Assembly: GCA_036365455.1 (NCBI GenBank) | Contig: JAWQUS010000030.1 | Span: 17,256,001-17,320,000, forward strand | Direction of reading: 5' to 3' | Source: Macrosoma leucophasiata | Taxonomy: Eukaryota > Arthropoda > Insecta > Lepidoptera > Hedylidae | DNA: 64,000 nucleotides | Program-made: the position numbers and the translations under genes | Shown here: positions 38,201-46,341 of the stretch, one piece after another | Position numbering within the stretch: the stretch's first letter is position 1 | Layout of the letters: each line of letters starts with the position of its first letter | The notes under the pieces: model-generated | Databases searched by the model: none | Told to the model about the DNA's origin: nothing | The model's input: only the letters and a program-made list of their open reading frames with translations

Positions 38201-41165
38201 AAAGTAACCCTCCATATACCGTTCCATTCACGGTCAGTGCAGATGATCGCGTGTGATGTAATATCATAAAACACCTCGCTCTGTATCATAACGGTGAGAG
38301 CTATAACTAGCCGCGTTGAAATCGCGAATAGGTGTTAGCTTCCGCCAATACTGTTGGTCGTATGGTCTAAGATAAACAACAATTGGGTAAAAAATAAACG
38401 TAGGGTAAGGTGTCCTAAGTATGCGCGGTTAAATATGACATTTCGGATCTACATAGATGTCGATATGATTTATTACTTACTATTTTCTACGCGTTAAATG
38501 GAGTACACGCACGCATGTAAATGTAATCCACAACATCACATACTTAGTCCAGTAAAAAAAACAAAAGAAATTATAAAATATTTTAATTAGATTGAATTTT
38601 AATTTCGGATTCGGATCCATTTACAGATAGACTATCCGGTGATATTTCGGATATCCGGTTGTTTCGGTCAGGTATCAGGTTATATAACCCATAATACCTA
38701 TCTCTAATATAAATACTTAGGTACACTGAGAACACGTTGGTACCTATTTTTTACCTCTACCCCTTCTGAGAATACATAAAATATAAGTAATTAAATATAT
38801 TTTAGTAGAAGAGTTGAGAGCAAGATGAATAAGTGTTTTTTATATTATTTCGCATTAACACATGCTTGTGAAATATTTTTTAAAGAAAAATGGAAAGAAA
38901 AATTTGAAGGAAAGATTTGACAAATCGGGTAGGACTTCAGTAGCTCAATTGGAAGAGCGGCTGGACTAGATTCCCAGTAGGCCGCGAGTTCGAGTCTCGC
39001 CTGAAGTCAAATTTTTCTTTCCATTTTTCTTTAAAAAATTAAAAAGATGAATAAGGCTAAAATTTCCAACAATTATTGTATATTCAGATACATATCAGAC
39101 CTGGGTAAAAGAAAACTAATATTTTATACTCTAAACTGGTGTTGAAAGTCAATCATATTCGCCCATTGTTGTTTTTTTAAACTAATAAAGTTATCATCCA
39201 GGTTGCTATTTCAACATATTATATTATGCATATATACATATCAATTCTCTCCTAAAATAAGATTTCACCCAAATTTACACGGTGATGATATTTTATAATG
39301 CACATTATAGGTAGTAGCTTGGTGGAAACAATTTTCTTTTATCAAATTTTTATAACGTAGGTATTTTATATAAATATAATTTATGTAATTTAACTTTTAT
39401 GGGAACCTAATAAAATAGTATGCACATAATTATCAATATTTGTTTTTTTTAAACGTGTTAACTAACTACCTATGTAATGGAAAAAATATTTTATTATTTA
39501 TTTATAACTCTCTTGCTTTCCTTAAGTTTGACAAAAGTCGTTATTTATTAAATTATATGTACTTTTATATACAAATTGCACCAATATTTTCCGTAAACGT
39601 AACATATATATGTGATGTTGCAATGCATGCCTTTAGAAACACTTTAACTGCACTCATCACTATTGTTACTGGTTGAACCCGGTATCGATGGCTCATACAA
39701 AATGGGATGGCTGGTCGATGGTAGGGTTGTCCTCAGATACCGGAGCGGGACGCGTCAGGGAACGTGATTCCGGCGTGGAAGCGGCAGATGTTGGCGCGCA
39801 GAGCCGCTGAGAAGGCTCGGAGAGACTTGGAGAGGGAGCTCGCGGGGGAGGCGGAGAGGCGGAGGGCGGCGGCTGTGCCTGCGTGGAAGAGACAGCTGCT
39901 GGCTAGGAGGGAGGAGGCGGAAAATCGGTTGAGGTAACCATTATTGTATTAGTAGCATATTTATTATTGGATACATTTTAACTATGCAAGTGAAATATTT
40001 GGAGTAATGAAAGATTTTAACAACCTCGGAGGCCTGAAGGGTTAAAGAAAAAATGGAAGGAAACAGAAACGGAATTCTTCCTTCCCTTTTTATTACGAGG
40101 GGTAACGACTATCGATATTTATGAACAAATACAACAAACTTTTCAGTTAATTGAATATCGTATAGATGTCGCTACTCTTTAATTGGATTTTCGCAACTAT
40201 ACGTTCAATAAAACGTACGAATTGCAGTCATTTTTACCTGTTCCTAATAAATTGTGTCTGTTATCAGACACATATTGTTTCTCCCATCTCAGGCAAGATA
40301 TAAAATGTCAAAAAAAAAAGAAAACAAACAATTTAAATAATAAACTCTTTTACAGACAATCACTGTACACGCCCAAAGTGGACGAGAATGGGAACGGTGA
40401 TTGGCGCGCTTACCCTGGCGGCGCCCAACGCGCGGTGTCCATAGACAACATTACTCTATGTTACGAGGTACCCGACCGGCAGCCGACTCGCGCGCCCTCT
40501 GAAGTTAAACTCTCCTCTGACCATTGTAATGGTAAGACTTGAGTAAAATAAGATGATTGTCTCATTTTATTATTCGCAATAATGCGAGTTCCGAAAGATT
40601 GAAGGCGTCCCGAAAGATTGAAGGCGTCGGGACGTGGGGGTCACGACGTCCCATCGCATCGCCCTCTGGTGGAGAATTCTTCAGATAGTGCAGTCAGTCA
40701 ACCGAACAATGGTGGTCAAACCATTCCAATAGAGTGGTAGTAGATATAATAACGTTGTACGGGTAGCAGCGGCTCACGATAAAACTACTGCCACTACGAT
40801 CGCCAATCCGCCTGGCGATTATGGCATATTCTCCCCTAATGATGCACAACACATAACAACTTAGGCCTCAGGAGTGGAAACGCGTCTGCATTTTGATCTT
40901 GGTCTTTGTGCAAGTGTCTATAGGCTGCAGTCATCACTTAAGATCAATGTGAATGGCATGCTTGTTTGCCACTTCCATTACCTATAAGAACCACATTGAT
41001 GGTCAATTTAATTGATGTGCAACCATATATTTTAGATTTAACAATTTTACAGGTCATTCCATGTCCAACGGGAAACACGAAGTCCAAGAGGAGGAAAACG
41101 CCAAAATCATCCCCTGGCGAGCACAACTGCGCAAAACCAACAGTAAACTCAACCTACTCGAGTAA
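19673..41165 (+). CDS. Espin/forked-like actin-bundling protein, C-terminal exons
   Basis: Join of 19673-20226, 39737-39933, 40356-40531 and 41053-41165; all junctions are GT-AG and the reading frame is continuous. The encoded part (about 345 residues) has [11 protein letters not shown]…[11 protein letters not shown], a Pro-rich stretch ([19 protein letters not shown]), a basic helix, then two WKRQ repeats separated by a charged Ala/Arg/Glu helix ([37 protein letters not shown]) and the end [15 protein letters not shown]. Such motifs are, to my memory, those of the espin/forked family, which cross-link actin bundles in bristles and stereocilia. The 5' exons are not seen. Intron 1 is 19.5 kb of repeats. 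The family call is moderate; another WKR-motif actin regulator is possible. Confidence 0.6.
20735..21002 (-). repeat. Repeat A, near-complete copy
   Basis: From aacaagcatgcaattcacat to gagctccgtcactggagc and tctaccaccagtaa. Lies in intron 1 of the espin/forked-like gene, directly beside a MITE E copy. Confidence 0.85.
21006..21151. mobile_element. MITE E, second 146-bp copy
   Basis: Same length, orientation and TAA duplication (21003-21005, 21152-21154) as the copy at 10606. Confidence 0.85.
21935..22240 (+). pseudogene. Non-LTR element C-terminal fragment, frameshifted
   Basis: The sequence recalls the post-RT end of a LINE: tgcttcgatggttcgggcat (LRWFGHI-like), ccaggaataccaagactgac (GIPRLTY-like), gtatgaagagaatgatagat (MKRMID-like). 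It is broken in several frames and carries a perfect hairpin at 22171-22204. Confidence 0.6.
22171..22204. other. Perfect 15-bp hairpin with 4-nt loop
   Basis: Arms cgggtctccacactc and gagtgtggagacccg, loop tcac. It lies within the decayed LINE fragment where the family has no such palindrome, so it arose locally. Confidence 0.75.
22267..22552 (+). repeat. SINE B, complete copy
   Basis: gcctcggtagcctagtggta, B box gggttcgtttcccggg, body and tail gcatttacctctgcctaccc. Slightly shorter than the 16521 copy. Confidence 0.85.
23012..23069 (-). repeat. Repeat A 3'-end fragment
   Basis: ggcaaacaagcatgcagttc acgtggatgttaag, broken off at 23069 by unrelated sequence. Confidence 0.65.
23110..23310 (+). 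mobile_element. Helitron fragment (ACCGATTTTGACGGG type)
   Basis: aaataaaattggagtgtctg, then a (tctg)n tract, then ctggaacggctggaccgatt and gggactttcactggcagata. The same family, complete, is at 26000-26347. The 3' end is missing; a stub of a repeat A tail follows at 23311-23337. Confidence 0.65.
23604..23915. mobile_element. MITE D (hAT-type)
   Basis: Starts catagagcaacccgggacac and ends gagttgctctttg. Flanking 8-mers tagttcag (23596-23603) and tagttaag (23916-23923) agree at 7 of 8 positions. 312 bp, same as the 13078 copy. Confidence 0.88.
23985..24267 (-). repeat. Repeat A, complete copy
   Basis: cagtggcaaacaagcatgct to gagctctaccaccagtaa. Good representative of the family. Confidence 0.85.
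24481..25688 (-). mobile_element. Decayed hAT transposon with BED-finger remnant
   Basis: Ends tagggtttctg…/…cagaaaccta-type (exactly cagaaaccc then ta) with subterminal ctcgag-rich inverted runs. Flanking 8-mers gtagtaat and gttgttat match at 6 of 8. On the minus strand 25330-25216 reads [18 protein letters not shown], like the end of a BED zinc finger, and 24820-24690 reads [18 protein letters not shown], like the start of a hAT transposase domain. A stop and a nested 337-bp MITE interrupt the frame, and the catalytic region is deleted. It has inserted into SINE B. Confidence 0.75.
24876..25212. mobile_element. MITE F, 337 bp, TTA duplication
   Basis: TIRs ggggccgttcaagtattacg / cgtaatacttgaacggcccc with TTA on each side (24873-24875, 25213-25215). 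Interior is G-rich on this strand. A related 337-bp element is at 36742-37078 and a longer one at 49271-49856. Fits PIF/Harbinger-like 3-bp duplications. Confidence 0.82.
25855..26455 (+). repeat. Repeat A copy interrupted by a Helitron
   Basis: 5' part at 25855-25999 (gtggtaggtagagttccagc … actatcacagatac) and 3' part at 26348-26455 (agatctcaggggtggcaatg, taggctgcagtcatcattta). Joining them follows the order of the uninterrupted copy at 51131. Confidence 0.75.
26000..26347 (+). mobile_element. Non-autonomous Helitron, A^T insertion
   Basis: Begins TC (tctatacaaataaataaaat), carries a (tctg)n tract and ttttgacgggactctcaatg, and ends cgaagtcgcgggcacaggtag. Flanked by A at 25999 and T at 26348, as Helitrons insert between A and T without duplication. 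The last four bases are GTAG rather than CTAG. Confidence 0.8.
26815..27225. repeat. Two repeat A copies, tail-to-head in opposite strands
   Basis: 26815-26979 is a 5'-truncated minus copy (ggcaaacgagcatgcatttc). 26988-27238 is a near-complete plus copy (tactggtggtagagtcccag to tgcatgcttgtttgcc, with an A-rich end). Confidence 0.8.
27473..27645. mobile_element. MITE G (hAT-type), 173 bp
   Basis: Ends cagtgattccca… and …tttgggaacctctg. Flanking 8-mers ctctagaa and ctcaagaa agree at 7 of 8. Other copies: 29293, 30998, 61759. Short, non-coding; the interior repeats gtagaccccc-like words. Confidence 0.82.
27742..28292. mobile_element. Compound fold-back element, CGGTCCG modules
   Basis: Outer inverted arms of about 54 bp (27742-27795 and 28239-28292) begin gggtcttcgggcgtttcggt and end accgaaacaccccaagaccc. 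Each arm is itself a hairpin: ggcgtttcggtccg at 27751-27764 pairs perfectly with cggaccgaaacgcc at 27781-27794. More cggtccgcgggacgaa-type modules occur at 27813-27848 and 28170-28220. Poly-A runs abut both outer ends. No coding capacity. Class unknown. Confidence 0.75.
28023..28041. repeat. (AC)n microsatellite
   Basis: About nine AC units, inside the fold-back element. Confidence 0.9.
28861..29092 (+). repeat. Repeat H copy
   Basis: cacaccgcggacactccgcc to gaagtgtctattctatacgt. Lies just after a short piece of the ggttccgtac/gggaccctat repeat (28820-28860). Confidence 0.75.
29293..29624. mobile_element. MITE G, long variant, perfect 8-bp duplication
   Basis: cagaggttcccaaactattt … ccactttgggaatcactg, flanked on both sides by agttagac (29285-29292, 29625-29632). 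At 332 bp it holds an extra internal copy of the right end at 29440-29460, as if two elements had fused. Confidence 0.85.
29975..30240 (-). repeat. Repeat A, diverged copy
   Basis: gtggtaaacaagcatactat to gatgcccacgaacttcgtc. Contains a local 30-bp rearrangement of the cattacctaatct segment. Confidence 0.75.
30456..30634 (+). mobile_element. Short Helitron, exact A^T junction
   Basis: 179 bp from TC (tctataatataaaaataagt) to gaagccgcgggcaacagctag, with A at 30455 and T at 30635. CTAG matches the CTRR 3' end. Non-coding. Confidence 0.85.
30684..31429. mobile_element. hAT-like composite element, perfect 8-bp duplication
   Basis: Begins cagggccgtcttaaactatg and ends tagggacggcattg, giving imperfect ends CA(GG/AT)GCCGTC. 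The 8-mer ggcgtcgg flanks both sides (30676-30683, 31430-31437). The inside holds a repeat A fragment (30780-30835), a MITE G (30998-31175) and a Helitron 3' end (31210-31245), so later insertions have filled it. No transposase was seen. Confidence 0.7.
30998..31175. mobile_element. MITE G copy
   Basis: cagaggttctcaaactattt to ccactttgggaattactg. I could not match the flanking 8-mers. Confidence 0.7.
31440..31680. repeat. GC-rich repeat-like tract
   Basis: gggacgtcatcacgacccag, gtaatccccatttaggacc, gaggattcgcctcaattccc. The composition and wording resemble a degraded mobile element rather than host sequence, but I cannot assign it. Confidence 0.35.
31698..31893 (+). repeat. SINE B head, split
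   Basis: Head at 31698-31730 (gcctcagcatcctagtaacc tagtggta) and B box at 31861-31893 (ggttctgggttcgattcccg) are separated by about 130 bp of unrelated sequence (31731-31858). Confidence 0.65.
32152..32363 (+). repeat. Repeat H copy
   Basis: cacaccgcggacactccgcc to tgtccattctatacgtagta. It abuts a minus-strand Lep1-type Helitron. Confidence 0.75.
32371..32552 (-). mobile_element. Lep1-type Helitron
   Basis: On the minus strand: tcttaatattataaagctga, gcgctaatcttaggaactac, gccatttatcgaggaagg-like words and an end near accacgcgaatag. The 3' terminus is imperfect. Confidence 0.7.
33185..33330. repeat. Rearranged repeat A pieces
   Basis: 33185-33285 is minus-strand 5' part (gcatattaggtaatgcgccc … cctacgccctcgagctcc) with a local tandem duplication of ctacgctgggg. 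It joins directly to a plus-strand tail (aactgcatgcttgtttgcca) at 33297-33330. Confidence 0.6.
33400..33500 (+). repeat. SINE C, 3' half
   Basis: ctggattagattctcagtgg, gttcgagtctcccctgaagt, then tttttctttccatttttctt. The 5' half of the tRNA-like core is missing. Confidence 0.7.
33742..33952 (+). repeat. SINE B, 3' part
   Basis: cctttatctctggttccatt to gcatttacctctgcctatcc and ggggattacaggcgtgag. The head is missing. Confidence 0.8.
33960..35000. other. No recognisable feature in intron 1
   Basis: AT-rich intron sequence without a supported repeat, exon or RNA gene. Confidence 0.4.
35005..35650. repeat. Long dispersed repeat (ggttccgta type)
   Basis: Starts accggtcaagtgcgtgtcgg and ends gacggacagacagacagac, gggttccttgtttactacgg, aaccctaa. 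The words ggttccgta near the left and acggaaccct at the right form short inverted ends. The same words occur at 13860-13890 and 28820-28855. No coding capacity. Confidence 0.6.
35785..35880 (-). repeat. Repeat A 5'-part fragment
   Basis: gggaacacaatagtgctaaa to gcctacgccttcgagctcct. Confidence 0.7.
35903..36440 (-). mobile_element. Non-LTR 3' fragment (family J)
   Basis: On the minus strand it ends in a simple A-rich tail (tttgaatttgaaatttggat-like). It shares cttagcagagttccaagtgc, agaactccgctacccaacaa and cccgttcacgagtatgacgc with the fragments at 56560 (+) and 63420 (-). The coding part is not recoverable here. Confidence 0.65.
36701..37186. mobile_element. MITE E copy split by MITE F
   Basis: Left part 36701-36741 and right part 37079-37186 together match MITE E in the opposite orientation to the copy at 10606 (ttcataaacgtacattagaa; gagattagcaacactttagc). 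A 337-bp MITE F is inserted between them. Confidence 0.82.
36742..37078. mobile_element. MITE F nested in MITE E, CTA duplication
   Basis: TIRs ggggtcgttcataaattacg / taatttatgaacgacccc. CTA on both sides (36739-36741, 37079-37081). Same 337-bp length as the copy at 24876. Confidence 0.85.
37385..37583. mobile_element. MITE D, truncated copy
   Basis: Right half only: gtctattactacgaaactca, gcacacatttaaacatctag, tggtggcccgtgttgctcta tg. The left TIR is absent. Confidence 0.75.
37745..37990 (+). repeat. Dispersed repeat, lepidopteran type
   Basis: gacgtcccactgttgggcac, ttggggggaggcctggagc, aaccacccatgaggcctccg and aaccgggaccgacggcttaa are typical words of short repeats in moth genomes, by memory. 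It has a tttaacgactgatatc block. Class uncertain (SINE or LINE tail). Confidence 0.5.
38000..38840. other. No recognisable feature in intron 1
   Basis: Intron sequence; open frames here are short and lack splice sites or family signatures. Confidence 0.35.
38850..39035 (+). repeat. SINE C with tRNA-like core and inverted flanks
   Basis: Core gacttcagtagctcaattgg … ttcgagtctcgcctgaagtc (38934-39008). The flanks aaagaaaaatggaaagaaaa and ttttctttccatttttcttt are inverted repeats of each other around the core. The outer word gcattaacacatgcttgtga recurs inverted at 49017-49040. Confidence 0.75.
39040..39730. other. No recognisable feature upstream of the WKRQ exon
   Basis: AT-rich end of intron 1. 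Nothing supported. Confidence 0.4.
39737..39933 (+). CDS. Espin/forked-like exon (WKRQ repeats)
   Basis: Acceptor gttgtcctcag, donor gtaacc. Begins in phase 0 [17 protein letters not shown], which follows directly from the previous exon end, and leaves two bases for the next exon. GC-rich. Confidence 0.75.
40356..40531 (+). CDS. Espin/forked-like exon 3 of those seen
   Basis: Acceptor ctcttttacag, donor gtaaga. Completes the split Arg codon, then [20 protein letters not shown] … [16 protein letters not shown]. Leaves one base. Confidence 0.72.
40615..40830 (+). repeat. GC-rich dispersed repeat, uninterrupted copy
   Basis: gacgtgggggtcacgacgtc, gaccattccaatagagtggt, gataaaactactgccactac. Its counterpart at 11905-12675 is split by other insertions. 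Confidence 0.6.
40845..40985 (+). repeat. Repeat A, 5'-truncated copy
   Basis: aacttaggcctcaggagtgg to ggcatgcttgtttgccactt, in the last intron of the espin/forked-like gene. Confidence 0.8.
41053..41165 (+). CDS. Espin/forked-like terminal coding exon
   Basis: Acceptor acaattttacag, then 36 codons ending [19 protein letters not shown] and TAA at 41163-41165. Confidence 0.72.
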
Positions 41166-41958
41166 TTCACAGTGTTGCTAGGATTAAAAAAAATATTTTT
41201 TTTGGTAGTAATTAGCATTAGAATGATATGGCAACGCCATAAAATTTAACGCATTTTATACGTTGCTTTTTAAAATTAATATTATTCTATTCTATTCGAA
41301 GACTAAAAAAAACATTTATCCCGAACGTAGCGTAAAAGAAACAAAATATTGTACTTGTTACACTTGGGAGCAAAGAAATCTAGACTTTAATTTCGATTAA
41401 GATTGATAACTATGCAAAACTTCAAGATTAAAATTGTAGGTTAATATTTTTTTTTATATGGCAATACCTCCCAAGTATAGTAGTAGGTTTAGAACCTAAA
41501 AGCTAATGGAAATCTTATGACTTAGTATACAATACTTAATTTGTATACCTTGGGACGCTAAGGTATAAAAATTGAAACTGTTTATTTTTTTATATTTCTG
41601 AGGCTAATTAAAAACAAAGATTATTTGAGAATTATTTTTTGTAAGCTAGATTAACGTTAAGTATTTTTTGTAATGTAAAAAATGTAAATCTATTTTTTAA
41701 CGGAAAATCTTCAGATATTTTGAGTGTAGTGTATCATTGGTTGTATTCGAATAAAAAATGTTAATAATAATAAAAACATATTTAATAGTTGTAGTATTTT
41801 TTTTCTAATATGCAAGTGATACCATTGTTGCAATACTAGTTTTAAGCTAATCGGTGGGCTTTTGCAATTTTGTATGACCTACTTATATACACGTATATTA
41901 TATAACAATGTGTGTTTATATAGTATAGCAATTGATTATGATTTATTACAACGTTGTT

Positions 41959-41964
41959 AATAAA
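41959..41964 (+). terminator. Poly-A signal of the espin/forked-like gene
   Basis: AATAAA followed within about 20 bases by a GT-rich stretch (tgttgcttatttggtgtc). Another AATAAA at 41750-41755 is an alternative site. The 3' UTR would be about 0.6-0.8 kb. Confidence 0.5.
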
Positions 41965-42519
41965 AATCCTGTTGCTTATTTGGTGTCTTTTATTTTAAAA
42001 CTACTCTCGTATTTCAAATGATAAATAAACTACGAAATGAAATAGAAATATTACATTAGACATCCTACTATTTTTTTTTTAATTTATTTATTTAATTCAG
42101 GCAACAATGCTTAAGATAAACAATAGGCCTATAGAATAAATACCTTACAGACTAACATACATATCAAAACACTACACTATTTATCACGTAAAGTCGGCGA
42201 CGTGATGCGCGGCTTGTCTGCAGGCAGTTGTCCCTTGAAAAAATACTAAGTAATGCTAATTTAAGTTTTCCAATTAGTAATATTAAAACCAGGAAATACT
42301 AGTCCTTCTCGTCCTGTCCTCGGGAATCTCACAGACTCTCTGGCTTCACAATGATATCGGTCTTATTGAAATTAAATTACAAAAGTTAAAATTCATATGT
42401 GCAAATTAAACCTAGTTCAGAATGTCAATCTAGCGATAACTACGAGTACTTCATTTTTTATTAAAATTGAGAGATTAGGCCTGGGTTGCACCACGATACT
42501 TGTTAAAGTTTTTTTTTGT

Positions 42520-42812
42520 TTTTTTTTTATGAAATGGAATTGGTAAACAAGCATGCAGTTCACATTGGTGTTAAGTGATGACTGCAGCCTATAGACACCC
42601 ACACAAAGACAAAACAAGGTCAAAATGCAGATGCGTTTCCACTCCTGAGGCCTAAGGTGTTGTGCCTCTGTGCCGGAAATTACAGGGCCGTACATAAACA
42701 CTTGACCGGAACACGATAGTGCTGACACTACCATTTAGCGGCAAGTAGTATTAGGTAATGCGGTGGTGCCTGCGCCCGCGAGCTCCGTCACTGGAGCTCT
42801 ATTACCAGTTAT
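42520..42812 (-). repeat. Repeat A, complete copy
   Basis: ggtaaacaagcatgcagttc to gagctctattaccagtta. It lies between the espin/forked-like gene and the secreted-protein gene. Confidence 0.85.
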
Positions 42813-43162
42813 TGTAACATTTCCCATTCTTCTCTAACTTAAAGAAATATGTTAAAGAGAGAAGGATGTGAAATGTTACAATAATTTTAACTTAAACAAA
42901 GATCGTGGTGTAACCCAGGCTTATAGAGATAATTATTAAAAATAGATATGTAGCACTCTAAAGTACCTGAAAGTGAGACAGTTACCCACTGCCTTTAATC
43001 TTATTTTGAAACACAAACTTTCTTGAACTCACAACCTAAACAACAAGTATTAAAATTTATTGAAATTTTACGGAAGTCGTAAATTATACATCTACGAATA
43101 ATAAAATAAAAAATATGCGTGGCGAATTCAAATAAAATGAAAAGTTACAACAGGATTTCAAA

Positions 43163-43190
43163 ATGTTATATTCCACAAAATCACTGAAAG
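43163..43190 (+). CDS. Micro-exon 1 of the secreted-protein gene
   Basis: 28 bp coding with aaaATG context. Donor aaag|gtgaat. Inferred from phase and from the signal peptide it completes; the 89-bp intron is short but normal for insects. Confidence 0.6.
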
Positions 43191-44766
43191 GTGAATTATG
43201 TTGGATAGAATTTTATTTATAGAAATGTGATGTTGAAGATGCGAATGAATTATAAACAAACTTAATTTCTTACTTACAGGTGATATATTAATATGGCTTA
43301 TAAATTTCGTATTGATAATAATACCATTAACTGGGAATAAAACGCAAGAACATAATGTATCCTCTATTTATAAAATATTTGATCAATTCATAAACTTAGT
43401 AGAACATTCTAAGGTAAGAACATCAACAGAAACACATATCGAAAAACTAATCAGAGAGAAAATAGTTGAACTAAAACCTTATTTAGAAGACAATACCTAT
43501 AAAGATTCGTATGGCATCACATTCAACCGCGAAGGCGACACAACTATTATTGAATTTATGCCCAAATCTGTTAATAATACAAATAATAATTTACACGACA
43601 CCATAAAAGTGAATCTTGAGACGTATGAAAAAATTATCAATAAAGTACAAAAACGGTTAACAAAAGAATCCGTATCGAAGAAAACCATTAAAATAATAAC
43701 TAAGTCATTGGATAATTTAATGAAGAAATTAGTTTTAAATCAATGTAAACAAAACACGGGGGTAGGTAACGTTAAAACATCAAAAGAACTGCATGAAATA
43801 TGGTCTAATGATTTGATAAAAGTAACAGATAAGTTTTCGCAATTATTTAAAAAAACAGAAAAAACACCAAGGGCGTCCGATGGAATGGAGATGGAAACAT
43901 TTTTTGAAAACCTTCGACAGTTTTTAACGGCCACTGTAGATGCTATAGAATCATTGTCGAAGCAATACAATAAAAAGTGTAAATTCACGAATGCTGAGTC
44001 GGGAACAGATTACTATAAAAAAGTTAAAGATCTAAGACAGGCTCAAATAAGCGACGTAGATGAAACACAATCGTGTAACGATTTTAAAGTTTGTTCAATG
44101 GAATTGAATGGGTACATGCTTAACTTTTATCATTCACTAAACGACACAGCAGTAAATGTATTGAGGAATTACCAGGAAATGTACATACGAGATGTCAACA
44201 GTGACGTCAGTCATGAAGTAGACCATGTAGTGTTTCTTTTAAAGCAAATAAGTGTTAAAGTCAGTGAACACGTTGCTCATATATTTATGAAAGAAATGCA
44301 TAAATTCAAACTCGATATAAATAAAAATAGAAGTGAAAATATTAAACGCATAGACAATTATGTCACGGACATAATTAAACTTGTAAAAGACGACACAATT
44401 AGCACTATAGACTCTGAAATGACAACACTGAGGGAGAAACTTTTAGCTGTAATCAGGGAAGATCTTAAAGTTAATTTAAATATGGATTTAGATAATCTGG
44501 AAAGAGATATGCTAGCAAGCAAATGCCTAATATTCAAACGATGCAATGGAAGATATGATAATAGGACGAAAGCTAATTTACGTAGAATTGGCGATGAAAA
44601 AAATGTTCATGTGAATGTTATGGAAGATTACAATGATTTGAGTGGTCAGAAATATTTTAGAGATACGAGGCAATATTTTAATAGTACGTTTAGATACAAT
44701 TTTTATGACAAATTTAAAATTAATGTAACTAGGACTTCAAGAAACTACTTAACTACAACATTTTAA
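43163..44766 (+). CDS. Uncharacterised probable secreted protein, 504 aa
   Basis: Join of 43163-43190 and 43280-44766. The small first exon (M-L-Y-S-T-K-S-L-K plus one base) ends at a gtgaat donor; the second begins after tttcttacttacag. The joint restores a Gly codon and places the hydrophobic run ILIWLINFVLIIIPL right after a Lys-containing start, a good signal peptide. N-X-S/T sequons follow (GNKT, HNVS, NNT, NDT, DNRT, FNST, INVT), and six cysteines are spread over the mature chain. The rest is charged and mostly helical, with no domain I recognise. A TAA lies in frame upstream of the ATG. It could be a lepidopteran-specific secreted protein; no function is claimed. Confidence 0.75.
43280..44766 (+). 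CDS. Exon 2 of the secreted-protein gene
   Basis: Open for 1487 bp after a strong acceptor. There is no in-frame ATG before the hydrophobic segment, which is why an upstream exon is needed. TAA at 44764-44766. Confidence 0.85.
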
Positions 44767-45179
44767 ATGATAAGTTTATTTTTTTCATTAATTTATGATT
44801 ATAAAATGCTCGCGTTGGTAAACACTCTTCCAGAATAGATAATTAATGATTTTTTATTCCGCTAAAGCGATACAAAGTTATTTAAATACATATAGGCCCT
44901 AACTATTAATATAAATACCTATTATGTACCTAGTTAATTCTATCTGTCACTGATATTGTTTATTTAGGTATATAGAAATTTATACGAAACTGATCATCGT
45001 TAGGTTATAGTTGGAGAATAGAATCATCTAGGAAAGCTCTATATATATTTTTTTTTCATATTTTCTAATTTCTATTTATAATTTTTTGTAAAGCGTAAGA
45101 AACGTCACCAATCCCAAAAAAGGTTTGATAAAAAAAAGGAAAACAGAAATCGACGCTTAGATGTGATGCTTCTGTATCA

Positions 45180-45240
45180 TAGTGGTAAAGTGGCTAGTTT
45201 AGCCGTGCAGAACTCGCAGGATCGATCCCTGCCCGAAGGA
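45180..45240 (+). repeat. tRNA-like SINE head
   Basis: tctgtatcatagtggtaaag, then gcaggatcgatccctgccc (B-box-like). Too degenerate to be a tRNA gene. Confidence 0.45.
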
Positions 45241-45532
45241 AAAATGTATTTCCATATCTAATAAATTTAGAAAAAAAAGTTACAGGAACACTTATAAAAA
45301 AAATATTAAAGGAATAATATTGGTTTAAAGTCAGTCGTCTTTATTACTTACAATGTTCAACATTATACACTAAGTTATAGAGTACAAAAATACAAAATAT
45401 AATAAGATTTTACTAGACACTATATTATCATGCGACAAATATGTACAGGATCTAAATCTAAAAGTTTTGTATGTATGTATGTATCTTCACGCCAGGTCCC
45501 TAACGGGGTAGGCAGAGAGTGGTAGTGGTGGT

Positions 45533-45800
45533 AGTTTACTGGTGGTAGAGCTCCAGTGACGGAGCTCGCGGGCGTAGGCACCACCGCATTACCTAATATA
45601 CTTGCCGCTAAATGGCAATGTACGGCCCTGTAATTTCCGGCACAGAGGCATAAGACCTTAGGCCTCAGGAGTGGTAACGCATCTGCATTTTGACCTTGGT
45701 CTTTGTGTGGGTGTCTATAGGCTGCAGTCATCACTTAACATCAATGTGAACTGCATGCTTGTTTACCACTTCCATTACATATAAAAAAAAAAAAAAAAGA
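45533..45800 (+). repeat. Repeat A, complete copy with poly-A tail
   Basis: gtttactggtggtagagctc to tgcatgcttgtttaccactt ccattacatat, then a run of about 17 A. A clear example of the 3' tail. Confidence 0.88.
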
Positions 45801-45924
45801 GTGTAGAGTAGTAAAAGTTTTGTGTAAAGTGAATTTCAAATAAAATAATAATTTACAGAAATGTTTAGATCACTTGACATGTATTTGAACTGCATACAAA
45901 CTTCTTTGTCACCTTAGTTACTTA

Positions 45925-46230
45925 AGGGTCGCCATAAAATACTTCACGCTAAAATATGCCTTTTCTGCCCCTCCCCCTCTGTGTCACACTATCTGTGACC
46001 CCTCCCCCCCTAAAATATTACAATACATTTTTTTTTATTAAACCGTCAATACACGATAGACCAACGGCGGCGTGTGAACAATTGAAATCAATTGTCATAT
46101 TTTTCTCGTGAGCTGACGGATTATAGTGTAAAGAAATATTAACTTAAAATATTTTAACGTACTACGAACGTCACGTTGCCGTGGACTCCCTGTCCCCCCA
46201 TTTCACATTTGTCACGCTCAGCGAGAGGTG
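45925..46230. repeat. Pyrimidine-rich repeat with nested short repeat
   Basis: cgccataaaatacttcacgc, ctgtgtcacactatctgtga, cctccccccctaaaatatta, then the short repeat also seen at 15497, then gtccccccatttcacatttg. Confidence 0.45.
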
Positions 46231-46341
46231 GGGGGGGGCTTGAATACAATAATATTCACAACCCAAGAAATGATTTTTCCAAACTCACAATATTTTCAAA
46301 TAGGTACCTATCCAAAGACAGCTTACACTATGGAGTGCGCA

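Noticed and set aside
37997..38289. Overlapping 75-aa frames on both strands
   Set aside because: No family signature, no splice context, inside an intron.
38934..39008. tRNA gene call (also 48900-48976 and, minus strand, 17193-17269)
   Set aside because: The same flanks accompany every copy, one has a 13-bp target duplication, the anticodon stem has a mismatch and the anticodon is implausible. It is a SINE core.
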